A stretch of DNA of 64,000 nt from Litorimonas haliclonae (GCF_965138505.1 NZ_CBCSCO010000002.1:310001-374000), one strand, 5' to 3'. Counted from the stretch's first letter, positions 28,848 through 37,315 are shown. Translations and numbers: made by a program. Notes: a model not told the origin generated them from the sequence alone.

Positions 28848-28878
28848 CAGACAGGATTGAATTCCCTGTCTGTTTTTT
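28848..28878 (+). terminator. Terminator/attenuator after microcin-like gene 2A
   Basis: Stem CAGACAGG/CCTGTCTG with a short loop, then TTTTTT. It sits between peptide 2A and the lipoprotein gene, so the peptide would be made in excess over the lipoprotein. No equivalent is visible in cassette B. Confidence 0.8.
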
Positions 28879-28891
28879 AATAAGGTAAAAA

Positions 28892-29617
28892 ATGCTATCT
28901 AAATTTTCTTATCTATATGCATTTTTTTTAGTTTTTGCAGGTGGATGTTCTTTTGAGAATAATAAAAGCACTCCTAAAATACCATTATATGATGAAAGCT
29001 TACCTATATTAAAGGGATTGATAGACAGGGTAGCTAAAAATAGCTCTAACAATCTCGTTTTAAACTCTACCGGCGGTAGCACACGAGTTTCTCTAGAGAT
29101 AGCAAAACTATTGAAGGATAATCATATAGATCTAATTGTGGATAAGGAATGTTCATCAAATTGCGCCGAAATATTATTACCCTCCGCAAATACAGTAACA
29201 TTTAAGAACAATCCGATTATTGCTTTTCATGGGAATATTCTTTCTTATAAACATTTTCTAAATTCGTCTGAGAATATTAAAGGCTCAAAGTGTAATTGGC
29301 AGTATGCATACGACTTAGAAAAGATTTTGATAGATAAGGATATGAATTTAGACTTTTGGAGCCACCAAATGGAGCGGCTTGAGCCTAACGTAACTTTTGA
29401 AGTTGACAGGTCAGGTTGCCCTTGGAGACGATATAATTTTAAAAACATCGCTTGGCTTCCGAATAGCAATCAGCTCAGAAATATGTGGGGCTTAAAATTT
29501 AGTGGTTCTGTCTGTGCTGATAGAATAAATCTTTGCCGAAAAAAGATTGATAAGCGGTGGGAAAAAGGAACCCGGATTGTAATTGGTGATGAAATTTATG
29601 TTTCAGGAGACAATTAA
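28892..29617 (+). CDS. Lipoprotein A with SppA/ClpP-like signature, paired with microcin 2A
   Basis: 241 residues, very AT-rich. The signal peptide ends in a lipobox (VFAGGC). The domain that follows shows LNSTGGSTRVSLEIAKLL, then CSSNCAEILL and AFHGN, the order seen in periplasmic ClpP/crotonase-like proteins (COG3904 type: SPGGS...CASAC...FH). A serine sits at the place of the usual nucleophile. Paralogue at 31165 with low identity. By position it is a candidate immunity or processing protein for the adjacent microcin; neither role is shown. Confidence 0.65.
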   Translation: MLSKFSYLYAFFLVFAGGCSFENNKSTPKIPLYDESLPILKGLIDRVAKNSSNNLVLNSTGGSTRVSLEIAKLLKDNHIDLIVDKECSSNCAEILLPSANTVTFKNNPIIAFHGNILSYKHFLNSSENIKGSKCNWQYAYDLEKILIDKDMNLDFWSHQMERLEPNVTFEVDRSGCPWRRYNFKNIAWLPNSNQLRNMWGLKFSGSVCADRINLCRKKIDKRWEKGTRIVIGDEIYVSGDN

Positions 29618-29619
29618 AC

Positions 29620-29929
29620 TTGTCTTTATTTCGGCAAGAATCTCTCGACCATAAGCGTCGCAAGCTTCACGGCGAGGTCGTCCTTGTACAGCCTGTCGGC
29701 TTCTTAATCATGACGGCTCCATTTTTCGCAGTGACAGTAGCTCCTGTTTTTTCCAATAAATTGAGAGTATAAGCGGAAAAAACAGTTATTGGTTATATCA
29801 ATCCATCTAATGGACTCTCAGTTATCAGAGCGGATCAAGACGGGCGGCTGACCCAATTTTTTGTGAATGAAAGCGACTTCACTGAAGCTGGCGCCCCTCT
29901 TTTCGAAAGCCGAATAGACGTTGGCCCCT
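29620..29929 (+). pseudogene. Truncated HlyD-family gene, duplicate of the 5' end of the gene at 32223
   Basis: From a TTG at 29620 the frame matches the first 50 codons of the intact HlyD gene at 32223 (RQESLDHKRRKLHGEV, QPVGF), then reaches an in-frame TAA at 29770-29772 and a frameshift. Homology continues to about 29915 and ends at the junction with a copied piece of the exporter gene. It is the scar of the tandem duplication. Confidence 0.88.
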
Positions 29930-30717
29930 GCCTCGCGATTATGCCTTGAATTATCCGACGGTTCACACTTTCGCCCCACACGTTAAAATTTATTCAAAAA
30001 TGATGAAGCCCAAAATGTAAAGGGGCAAATTGTGACAATGGTGTGAATAAGAAAATCAAATGTAGGGGTTGACTATCTGCTGGATATCGCAAGGTTGCAT
30101 TTATGGTTAACGTGACATGTGGGGGCTAGCCAGTGAAAATCTTGAGCGATCAGGAAATGGAATCTGTTGCAGGCGGGTTTTACGATTACAGACAGGACAT
30201 GAGGGAGCCGCCCTATAGAATGGCTCTGCCGACCCTACTGCCTCATATTGAAAACATTCCAACACACTCTCTGAATTTTTCAGGGCAGCAAAGTTATCAC
30301 GTAAATCAAGACGGTGAGGTTTCCCGTGGAATAAACGACCGCCAATCTTATCACCCTGTTGAGACCGAGACGCCTCATTACGCAGACCTTTCTAGCCACG
30401 AGCGGGGTAATCAGCCCAAGGTCAATGCCTCTTACCAACCCCGATCCTTTTCATTCCGGTCCAGGTTTTTAAATCGATGAAATCCATAAGAAATAATCAA
30501 GAATTAGGCTCGTTTGGGCCTGATAGAGCGGGTTTAGCCTGAACAGGCTGAGCTCATAATCGGAGGAACGGATGTTTTGACTTGAAACGCAACCATCCGC
30601 CCCTCCACCCGAAGGCCTCATGGTTATAAAGCCATAGGCTTAACAAGGCAATGAAAGGAAATCTGCCATGTTGAGAGAACTAAACGTAAATGAAATGGAA
30701 ATTGTTAGTGGGGGCAC
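29930..30717 (+). repeat. Duplicated microcin cassette, copy B
   Basis: Copy of 27658-28447, offset 2272 falling to 2270 bp because of two single-base indels. It starts with a fragment of the exporter 5' end (no longer part of any gene), then the complete promoter region and first peptide. Confidence 0.9.
30133..30480 (+). CDS. Double-glycine leader peptide 1 (copy B)
   Basis: 115 residues from a GTG. Leader MKILSDQEMESVAGG, then a core that matches copy A almost throughout (FYDYRQDMREPPYRMALP at the start and RSFSFRSRFLNR at the end), with about 15 substitutions concentrated in the middle. The preserved frame and ends indicate selection rather than decay. Confidence 0.85.
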   Translation: MKILSDQEMESVAGGFYDYRQDMREPPYRMALPTLLPHIENIPTHSLNFSGQQSYHVNQDGEVSRGINDRQSYHPVETETPHYADLSSHERGNQPKVNASYQPRSFSFRSRFLNR

Positions 30718-31135
30718 CCAAAATATATACGGTCAAGGGCCTGAAGAAGTGCAGGCAAACCAAGATGCCGCTGCACGAGGTTGGGGGCAATATGATCAAT
30801 ATGGAAATAATATAACTGATAGTTTCGGTGGAGGTTCATCAGGAGGCACTTATGCTGGTGGTTCAGTTGCTTTTGGTCTGGGAGCAAATGGATATTCATC
30901 TGGCGGCGGACAAAATGATTCAGGGCGCGGTGGCGCAGTGATAGGGATGGGTGGCTCTTTCACTATTGGGCAAGCTGATAATACGGATGATGCGGTAGTG
31001 GCTGCTCAAGAATCAGCTCAACTTTGCTGGAGTGTTTGTGTAAATTCTTTAGGAAATGGACAGGTTACTATTGGTGCGGGTATCATTATCCCTATTGATG
31101 GAGTCTCAGGTGGTAAAACCCCAACAGGCGAATAA
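30668..31135 (+). CDS. Class II microcin-like precursor 2B with double-glycine leader
   Basis: 155 residues. Leader MLRELNVNEMEIVSGG. The core is very Gly/Ser-rich (GGGSSGGTYAGGSV, YSSGGGQNDSGRGG) with a Cys pair LCWSVC that could form a disulfide. The Gly-rich composition recalls pore-forming class II microcins such as colicin V and E492. It shares only the leader with 2A. Followed closely by its own lipoprotein and a small membrane protein. Confidence 0.82.
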   Translation: MLRELNVNEMEIVSGGTQNIYGQGPEEVQANQDAAARGWGQYDQYGNNITDSFGGGSSGGTYAGGSVAFGLGANGYSSGGGQNDSGRGGAVIGMGGSFTIGQADNTDDAVVAAQESAQLCWSVCVNSLGNGQVTIGAGIIIPIDGVSGGKTPTGE

Positions 31136-31164
31136 TTTCTATACATCGATATGGATGCTTTTAA

Positions 31165-31905
31165 ATGCTGTCAGTATTTAGTAAATTTAACTTTATTTCA
31201 TTGATAGCTCTTCTGTTGGTCTCATGCGGCCAACAGAACAAAACTCTTAGGGTTGAAGCCAGAATTGACTCCGAACTATTAAAGTCCATTAAATCTAATT
31301 ATTATTTAGAGCCTTACGATTTACTTGTTATTTCTAGCTATGGTGGCGACGAACTTGCAGCTATTGAAATTAGAAAATTTTTAAGTGAAAATAAAATTAG
31401 AGTTGCTGCGGACAAATACTGTTTATCGAGTTGTGCAATGCATATTTTACTGCCACTTACTAACTCTACTATAAACAATGATACTTTAGTTGCGCTCCAC
31501 CCTAGCGCGGCATCATTTGATAACGAACACTTTTTGACTAAAATTGAACCCAGTTTTGCAAAAAAAATACGCAAAATATCAAATAGTGTAAATAATTATG
31601 ATAATTTTGACGCAAGAGGTTTGTATAATTACTCTTTAGGAGCAATGATGCCGACTTGTACAAAAGATGCTAACAATCCAGTTTCTTTTAATTCTAGATA
31701 TAATTTTTGGATACCTAATGAAGATGTCTTGCGTAAGTATGGTGTCCGGATAAATGGTTACTGGCCTTCCGATTTTGAAACAGCACAGAAATTAGTTTTA
31801 AAGTACATGCAGCCAAATTTAGCTTGGGCGTATGGGCTTTCAGAGCTTGAGTTTTTGAGCGATGATAGCGTGTCTAATTATCTTAGCAGGATCCCAAAGT
31901 GTTAG
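31165..31905 (+). CDS. Lipoprotein B with SppA/ClpP-like signature, paired with microcin 2B
   Basis: 246 residues, AT-rich. Lipobox LLVSC after a signal peptide. The domain order matches lipoprotein A: ISSYGGDELAAIEIRKFL, CLSSCAMHILL, ALHPS. The two lipoproteins align in these motifs but are otherwise strongly diverged, as expected for proteins matched to different toxins. The stop overlaps the GTG start of the next gene. Confidence 0.65.
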   Translation: MLSVFSKFNFISLIALLLVSCGQQNKTLRVEARIDSELLKSIKSNYYLEPYDLLVISSYGGDELAAIEIRKFLSENKIRVAADKYCLSSCAMHILLPLTNSTINNDTLVALHPSAASFDNEHFLTKIEPSFAKKIRKISNSVNNYDNFDARGLYNYSLGAMMPTCTKDANNPVSFNSRYNFWIPNEDVLRKYGVRINGYWPSDFETAQKLVLKYMQPNLAWAYGLSELEFLSDDSVSNYLSRIPKC

Positions 31906-32216
31906 TACTACTAGTCTTCTCCGTGGCTTTGAGTGTTTGGTTTTGTATTCGGAATTATAGCTCTAATCGACGCCTACCTACACTATTTCATTGTGTAGCA
32001 GTTTCACTTCTATTGTTGAGTTGGATAAAAAAAAATAGCGACTTAAACTATTCGAGCATAACGGAGATAGTAACAATAACTCTTGTTACTAATCTTTTGT
32101 TCTTCCAGTGGATCACTAAGATTGAATCTTTTTTAACAAGGATAATGATGAGTATTCTTTATTTGGCAGCAGCATTTCTCATTTTTCGTCAGACGTTACA
32201 AGATTCAGGAATCTAA
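31899..32216 (+). CDS. Small four-helix membrane protein, candidate microcin immunity protein
   Basis: 105 residues from a GTG overlapping the lipoprotein B stop. Nearly all hydrophobic, with about four membrane helices. Small polytopic proteins next to class II microcin genes are usually immunity proteins (for example Cvi for colicin V). Present only in cassette B. No family can be named. Confidence 0.65.
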   Translation: MLVLLVFSVALSVWFCIRNYSSNRRLPTLFHCVAVSLLLLSWIKKNSDLNYSSITEIVTITLVTNLLFFQWITKIESFLTRIMMSILYLAAAFLIFRQTLQDSGI

Positions 32217-32222
32217 AGCTCT

Positions 32223-33458
32223 GTGACGTTTTTCCGAAAAGAATCCTTAGAGCATAAACGTCGCAAGCTTCACGGCGAGGTTATTCTCGTGCAGCCTATT
32301 GGTTTCTTCGTGATGACAGCTTTGTTTTTTACCGTCACGGCAGCTCTTGTTTTCTTCCTGATGAATGGAGAGTACAAGCGAAAGGAGACTGTTATTGGCT
32401 ATATAAATCCATCTAATGGACTATCCGTTATCAGAGCGGATCAAGGTGGGCGGTTGACCCAAGTGTTTGTGAATGAAGGCGACTTCATTCAAGCTGGCGC
32501 CCCTCTTTTCGAAAGCCGAATAGATGTCGATACGCAAGAGGGGTTTGTCGGAGAACGTCGCCTTGAAAGTACGGATGTTCGTCTTTCTGAGCTGCGGGAG
32601 CAAGAAGCTGCTATTCAAGACCGGTATCGCCAAGACGGGGCCCGCTTTCGCGATCAAATCAATAATATAGAACGTGAAATTACCGGATTGAAGAAACGAC
32701 GCGGTCTTCAACAACAGGCGGTAGATTTGGCGGAATCGCAACTGTTGAAATTTGAACGCCTCTTGAAGGACGACACTGTCTCTCAACTGGAATTCAATCA
32801 AACGAAGACGAACGACATTAATCAACGTCTGTCTTTAGAAGCAATTGACCAGCAAATTGTTTCCCGAGAGGGAAGTTTAGTCGAAGCGCGATACACTCTT
32901 CGCGGCTTGGGTAATGCGGAAGAGAGGGAACTTTCTCAATTGAGGCAGCAAATCGCGCAATTGGAAGAAAGCCGGACAAGCCTGGAAGCGTCTAGCCGGT
33001 ATATTGTGCGCAGTCCCATATCCGGCCGAATTTCCGCGTTGCAGGGATCAGTTGGACAAAGCGTTCAACCCAGCGCGCCTATCGTCATGATCATCCCCGA
33101 CGCTTCCGAGATGATTGCCACGCTTTTAGCCCCTACTCGCGCCGCCGCCTTCTTAGCCGAGGGACAGGATGTCAATCTTTTGATAGATGCATTCCCCTAT
33201 CAAAAATTCGGGGTTCAATTGGGAGTCATATCAGAAATTTCCCAAACGCCCTTCCGCCCCGGCGAGCTAAATGCCCCAATTGCTTTCGAGCAGTCTGTTT
33301 ACCGCATCAAAGTCGCTCTCGATAAACAGACCGTCACTGCGTATGGCAAAGAAGTAGAGCTTAAACCCGGCATGACATTGCAGGGAGATCTGATTACAGA
33401 TAGCCGAACGTTGCTTGAATGGATGCTAGATCCGTTGTTCACGTTAAAACGCGGGTAA
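32223..33458 (+). CDS. HlyD-family membrane fusion protein (CvaA-like)
   Basis: 411 residues from a GTG, about the size of CvaA. One N-terminal helix (about 24-46), a barrel-sandwich half motif (VIRADQGGRLTQVFVNEGDFIQAG), a long coiled coil (about 110-255), and the second half motif (YIVRSPISGRISALQGSVGQSV) followed by the beta-barrel with FPYQKFG. It links the C39 ABC exporter to an outer-membrane channel, which is not encoded in the window. Confidence 0.92.
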   Translation: MTFFRKESLEHKRRKLHGEVILVQPIGFFVMTALFFTVTAALVFFLMNGEYKRKETVIGYINPSNGLSVIRADQGGRLTQVFVNEGDFIQAGAPLFESRIDVDTQEGFVGERRLESTDVRLSELREQEAAIQDRYRQDGARFRDQINNIEREITGLKKRRGLQQQAVDLAESQLLKFERLLKDDTVSQLEFNQTKTNDINQRLSLEAIDQQIVSREGSLVEARYTLRGLGNAEERELSQLRQQIAQLEESRTSLEASSRYIVRSPISGRISALQGSVGQSVQPSAPIVMIIPDASEMIATLLAPTRAAAFLAEGQDVNLLIDAFPYQKFGVQLGVISEISQTPFRPGELNAPIAFEQSVYRIKVALDKQTVTAYGKEVELKPGMTLQGDLITDSRTLLEWMLDPLFTLKRG

Positions 33459-33600
33459 ACCTAATTTCGTAGCAATGAGGTGGTTCGATTATGGGTGTCT
33501 TAATTTCAAATTTCATGCTCACCTAGATATCTAAGTCAGAATGGCTACTTGTTTTTGATTGCAGATTTTACAAACAACAAAAATAAGTGTCTAAGCGGCT

Positions 33601-33793
33601 TTCGTGAATCGAGCCTTGTACCAAGTCTCGACCAGTCGGCATCAATCCCTGACGCAAAGACTTAGGGGCGCTGCCCCATCACCGCACTTCAAGTAAAATA
33701 GACACGGACCGAGGCTCGGCTTAGCCTGCGCCCGCACCATCACGCGCGATTTTCCTTTTCCGTTTGCACACCCCGCCTTCGCCAGTGGGCAAG
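33601..33793 (+). promoter_or_regulatory. Structured repeat upstream of ardA (copy 1)
   Basis: About 190 bp resembling 54458-54645. CGAGCC (33610-33615) can pair with GGCTCG (33713-33718). Inside is a hairpin GGGGC-GCT-GCCCC (33665-33677). The block TTCAAGTAAAAT (33688-33699) is identical in both copies, and both end in CACCCC...TCGCCA..GGGCAAG. The paired stems differ in sequence but are kept. It ends about 40 bp before ardA. Confidence 0.65.
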
Positions 33794-33831
33794 GGTTCAT
33801 GACGAACCCAAACTCAAAAAAGGTGAAGAGA

Positions 33832-34350
33832 ATGAAAAAGGAAATAACTGAAATTAGAATCTATGTGGCGTGTATAGCCTCATACAATAACGGAATACTA
33901 CATGGGCGTTGGATAGATGCGACCTGTGGCGCAGACCATATCTTCCTAGAGATAGCTGACATGCTAAAAAACTCGCCAGCCTATATGGCAGAGGAATTTT
34001 CTATTCATGATTATGAGGGGTTTAAAGATATTCGCCTATCAGAATATGAATGTATCAACCAAGTTTGCGACTATGCAGAATTTATAGAGGAGCATGGCGA
34101 ACTAGGCGCAAAACTCTTTGAGCATTTAGGTGATTTAGATGATGCAAAAAGCTACCTCGAAAACAACTATTTTGGTGAATATAAATCCGTTGCTGATTAT
34201 GCGCAAATCCTAACCGAAGAGACAACAGAAATCCCTGAGAGCTTGCGCTATTACATCGACTATAAAGCAATGGCGCACGACATGGAAATCAATGACGTTC
34301 TCGCTATCGAGCTTCGTTATGATGAAGTCCATATCTTTGGGAGGTTTTAA
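33832..34350 (+). CDS. ardA: Antirestriction protein ArdA
   Basis: 172 residues from the ATG at 33832, preceded by AAGGTGAAGAG; an ATG at 33799 would add 11 residues. The conserved start RIYVACIASYNNGILHGRWIDA, the IHDYEGF motif and a strongly acidic composition identify ArdA, a DNA mimic that blocks type I restriction enzymes during conjugative entry. Typical length. The structured repeat lies directly upstream. Confidence 0.92.
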   Translation: MKKEITEIRIYVACIASYNNGILHGRWIDATCGADHIFLEIADMLKNSPAYMAEEFSIHDYEGFKDIRLSEYECINQVCDYAEFIEEHGELGAKLFEHLGDLDDAKSYLENNYFGEYKSVADYAQILTEETTEIPESLRYYIDYKAMAHDMEINDVLAIELRYDEVHIFGRF

Positions 34351-34351
34351 A

Positions 34352-34648
34352 ATGACCTACCAAACTCACAGACTGATATGGCAGGGCATCGAAATCGAAG
34401 CCAGATACGACCCGCAATATTGTGAAAGCATTGTTGCCCACCTTGAAATACAAGCCATCAAACCAGAGAGAACACGCCTACCCGTAACAGAGACAGGCTA
34501 CCGCTCGCATTTTCACAATATTGGTATGATAGAGCGCGATTATGGGGGCGATGTGATAGCGTGTGTCGAAGATTGGCTGGATGAAGCTTCAAAAGATAAA
34601 TCTTGGCAGGATTATGTTGAAGCGTCCCGACAAGGGAGCTTGTTTTAA
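34352..34648 (+). CDS. Hypothetical protein downstream of ardA
   Basis: 98 residues from the ATG at 34352, which has a strong GGAGG site; the frame opens earlier inside ardA but that part is a shadow. Begins MTYQTHRLIWQGIEIEARYD and contains ETGYRSHFH. Same strand as ardA and 1 bp after its stop, so co-expressed. I recognise no domain. By position an accessory anti-defence or element maintenance protein. Confidence 0.65.
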   Translation: MTYQTHRLIWQGIEIEARYDPQYCESIVAHLEIQAIKPERTRLPVTETGYRSHFHNIGMIERDYGGDVIACVEDWLDEASKDKSWQDYVEASRQGSLF

Positions 34649-34659
34649 CTATCTAAAAA

Positions 34660-34836
34660 TCAGGCGGGCGTGAGCCCGTCTTTGATTTTCAGAGCAGTTT
34701 TTACGGATTTAATTTGAGTCGCGACGTGTGTGTCGCGACGGTCAAATCGCAAAAGCGATTTATAACGGCGTAAAAGAGTTTGAAGTTCAGATTTTGTAAG
34801 TCTCGATAATGAAGCGATGTTGAAATGCTCGTGCAT
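34660..34836 (-). CDS. Small basic hypothetical protein
   Basis: 58 residues from the ATG at 34836, which has GGGAGG five bases upstream; the upstream extension to 34884 lacks a site. Helical and basic (LTKSELQTLLRRYKSLLRFDRRD). Convergent with the ardA operon. No family recognised. Confidence 0.5.
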   Translation of the reverse strand: MHEHFNIASLSRLTKSELQTLLRRYKSLLRFDRRDTHVATQIKSVKTALKIKDGLTPA

Positions 34837-34968
34837 AATTGCCTCCCTTTTTTTAGAAGGCTGCGCCAGTCGCAACCTTTTCATGGGGAAAGAGGCAGGA
34901 GGGCATTTTTCAGAGACGCATCACCTACGCAAAGCAACAGGTCGCAACGCTCCGAAGGGGGAGAGAAG

Positions 34969-35051
34969 AAGCGTTTACGCTTGAGGCTAGTCACTTAAAA
35001 GTGACAGATATGACTTTTGAAAAGGTTTGAGATTTGACGCGCTAAATAGCG
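34969..35051. repeat. Cluster of three short perfect inverted repeats
   Basis: AAGCG-TTTA-CGCTT (34969-34982), GTCACTT-AA-AAGTGAC (34990-35005) and CGCTA-AA-TAGCG (35040-35051), between the small basic gene and the 3' end of the resolvase. They could be binding sites or RNA hairpins. None has a T tract typical of a terminator. Confidence 0.5.
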
Positions 35052-35068
35052 GAGGGCAATGAAAGCAT

Positions 35069-35626
35069 TTAGACTGCGCGATAGATCGTTCTTACCGTAA
35101 CCCCAAACCGCTTGGCGATAATGTTCTTGTGAATGCCATCCGTATTTAGACGGCGCACCGTAACAATCTGTTTTGGATTAAGGGCGCGGGGTCGCCCAAG
35201 TTTAACGCCTCGTTCCTTTGCAGCTTGCAAACCCGCTTTTGTGCGCTCAGAAATCAAATTCTTCTCTAGCTCCGCAAACGCGTTTTGGATTTGATAGAAG
35301 CATCTGCCCATAGGCGTGCTCGTATCAATCCCTTCCATAATCACCACAAAGTCGATTTTGTGTTTCTCGAAATGGTCAAGAATATCCATAGCATGACGTA
35401 GAGAGCGAAAGGCGCGATCAAGTCGCCATAGAACAAGAGAGTCGTGAGGGCGCAGAGCCTCTAATACCTGTTCAAAGCCTGGTCGGGATTTAGCCGTGGC
35501 GGAAATGCCTTTATCTGTGAATATTTTATCGCAACGTGCCGAATTAAGTGCGTTCAGTTGTAAATCAAGCGTTTGCTCGCATGTTGAGATTCGCGCATAT
35601 CCCAAGCGTCTTGGCGTAGTGTCCAT
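35069..35626 (-). CDS. Small serine recombinase (resolvase/invertase family)
   Basis: 185 residues. Catalytic Ser14 in GYARISTCEQ, the WRLDRAFRSLRHAMD helix and the C-terminal helix-turn-helix (NIIAKRFGVTVRTIYR) are complete. This Tn3-resolvase/Pin size class resolves cointegrates or inverts segments. No transposase is adjacent, so it more likely serves dimer resolution or a switch in the element. Confidence 0.92.
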   Translation of the reverse strand: MDTTPRRLGYARISTCEQTLDLQLNALNSARCDKIFTDKGISATAKSRPGFEQVLEALRPHDSLVLWRLDRAFRSLRHAMDILDHFEKHKIDFVVIMEGIDTSTPMGRCFYQIQNAFAELEKNLISERTKAGLQAAKERGVKLGRPRALNPKQIVTVRRLNTDGIHKNIIAKRFGVTVRTIYRAV

Positions 35627-35877
35627 AATGAAAAAAATGTAGGTTTTCTGTTGGTTTGAACGTCAGATGTCTTTGACAAAAAGGATCGTTTTTGTCGAAA
35701 GCCTTTTTAGTCCTATATCTGCCGCGTTTTTGACTGATCTTTTCAGCACTACACGTTGCGTATCATACTCAAATCGCTTCATTTTTTCAAGCTTTATCGA
35801 CTCTGGGCTTAAATTCGATACGCGACTGCCAAAACACATTGACCCAAACCATCCTTTTTGTCCGCAACAAAAAAGAG

Positions 35878-36411
35878 ATGAACATGAGCATTCTAAGAGA
35901 CAAATTTGTAGGACTAGCTGCGCCGGTCATGGCTGCAACACTCGCTTTTTCATCTCCGGCTTGGGCAGAGGACAATCCTGCCAACAGCAACGTGCCTGTT
36001 ACGAATGCAAGTGTTTCGACATCGATTCCGGTTAAAATGACCAAGCCCCAATATGTCGGGGCAGCTAACGAAACAGCTAATGACGCTCGAATACTAGCAG
36101 CAGCAGCTTCGCGAGACAAAGTTGCAATCGTTGTTTGGGGTGGCACTAAAGGTTTACAGTTTGAAGCCTACAAAGCGGCTCAAGACCTTATTAACGAGGG
36201 TATTCCCGTAGCCTTTGTCTCGGCACCTGACACGAATTCTTTAGAGGGCGACGCAATCTTTCAGATTTATGCTAAAAGCGCCCCACAAGGAAAAGATGGT
36301 CACTTTGGGAACGATCACGCAGATAAAGTTCGTGCGAATATGTATGAAACGGCGAAAGCAACGTATCAAAGAGTTTTTCCTCAAAAAATTGCCAGCCTGG
36401 ATATCCAATAA
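35878..36411 (+). CDS. Exported hypothetical protein
   Basis: 177 residues from the ATG at 35878 (a second ATG lies at 35884). Signal peptide with cleavage likely after SSPAWA (near 27-32). The mature part has an alternating beta/alpha pattern (VAIVVWGGTKGLQFEAYKAAQDLINEGIPVAFVSAP), like a small Rossmann-type or thioredoxin-like domain, but without recognisable motifs. Convergent with the next gene. Function unknown. Confidence 0.55.
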   Translation: MNMSILRDKFVGLAAPVMAATLAFSSPAWAEDNPANSNVPVTNASVSTSIPVKMTKPQYVGAANETANDARILAAAASRDKVAIVVWGGTKGLQFEAYKAAQDLINEGIPVAFVSAPDTNSLEGDAIFQIYAKSAPQGKDGHFGNDHADKVRANMYETAKATYQRVFPQKIASLDIQ

Positions 36412-36412
36412 T

Positions 36413-37315
36413 TTAAATTGAGGCTTCAAGTGTTGGTGTTTTGCTAACTTGATTAAGGTCATGCGTAATTTCAGCTAGTTGAACATTGCCCTCTGCCATA
36501 GAGTTAAATTCACCAGATGCCGCCATCGTATCTGCAAATGGGTCGGGCTCACCAACATCCACCTGAGATTCAGCGGCTTTTGCTTTGGCTACTACGTTAT
36601 GATTATCAACGAGTTCGGTTCTGCCTTGGGTTCGGACAGCCTGATTTGAATCTAGTGAAACTGACTTCAATTCACTTTGAGAGCTGTTTAATTCTCTTTT
36701 GTGAGTAGCGTTGGCTTCGTCTTTTGCAGCATTAGCAGCCGCTTTAACTGCGGATTTCATGCGAGGATCATTTTCTACGTCATTTGCTTTGGCAACATCT
36801 TGTGGCGCTGGTTCAAGACCGTTGGCTTTCGCGTGAGCTATACGAGTCATCGCTTCCAAAGCCACAAGAGCTTGAGCTGCTTCTTGCTCTGAATAGCCCT
36901 GTGCCATTATTCTTTCCATGACGGCATCGCGGCCTTCTGGGTCTTTCAAGACTTCTGCAATGTCTTCCCATTCTCCGACTGTGAATGTAAAACTTCCAAC
37001 ACTAACAGGTGTCTGCAATCTTTGGATTTCAGCTCGTTGTGCATCCGACATTCCCGCGATTGCATGTTCAACATTTTCTTTTCTCTGCTCTTCTTGCTCT
37101 TGAAGCTCTGCATTAAGTCGAATTTCCGTGGCTATATCGGACACAGCCGATCCAAGCTCCATGGTATCATTTCCACGATTGGCATCAAAAGCATTTGACC
37201 CGCGAAAATCATTCATATTGATAACATCTGTAGGAATCATTGATGGACTTATAGCCAAATGCGCCGCAATCCCTGATTCTAATAAAGCTTGTTCTGTTAC
37301 TTTCGTTAAAGACAT
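36413..37315 (-). CDS. Hypothetical acidic Ala-rich protein
   Basis: 300 residues, no signal peptide or membrane segment. Helical, rich in Ala/Glu/Asn, with an Ala/Lys repeat in the middle (MKSAVKAAANAAKDEANATHKRE). It ends 2 bp from the convergent exported-protein gene. No domain recognised. The composition would fit a secreted or structural protein; this is speculation. Confidence 0.5.
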   Translation of the reverse strand: MSLTKVTEQALLESGIAAHLAISPSMIPTDVINMNDFRGSNAFDANRGNDTMELGSAVSDIATEIRLNAELQEQEEQRKENVEHAIAGMSDAQRAEIQRLQTPVSVGSFTFTVGEWEDIAEVLKDPEGRDAVMERIMAQGYSEQEAAQALVALEAMTRIAHAKANGLEPAPQDVAKANDVENDPRMKSAVKAAANAAKDEANATHKRELNSSQSELKSVSLDSNQAVRTQGRTELVDNHNVVAKAKAAESQVDVGEPDPFADTMAASGEFNSMAEGNVQLAEITHDLNQVSKTPTLEASI

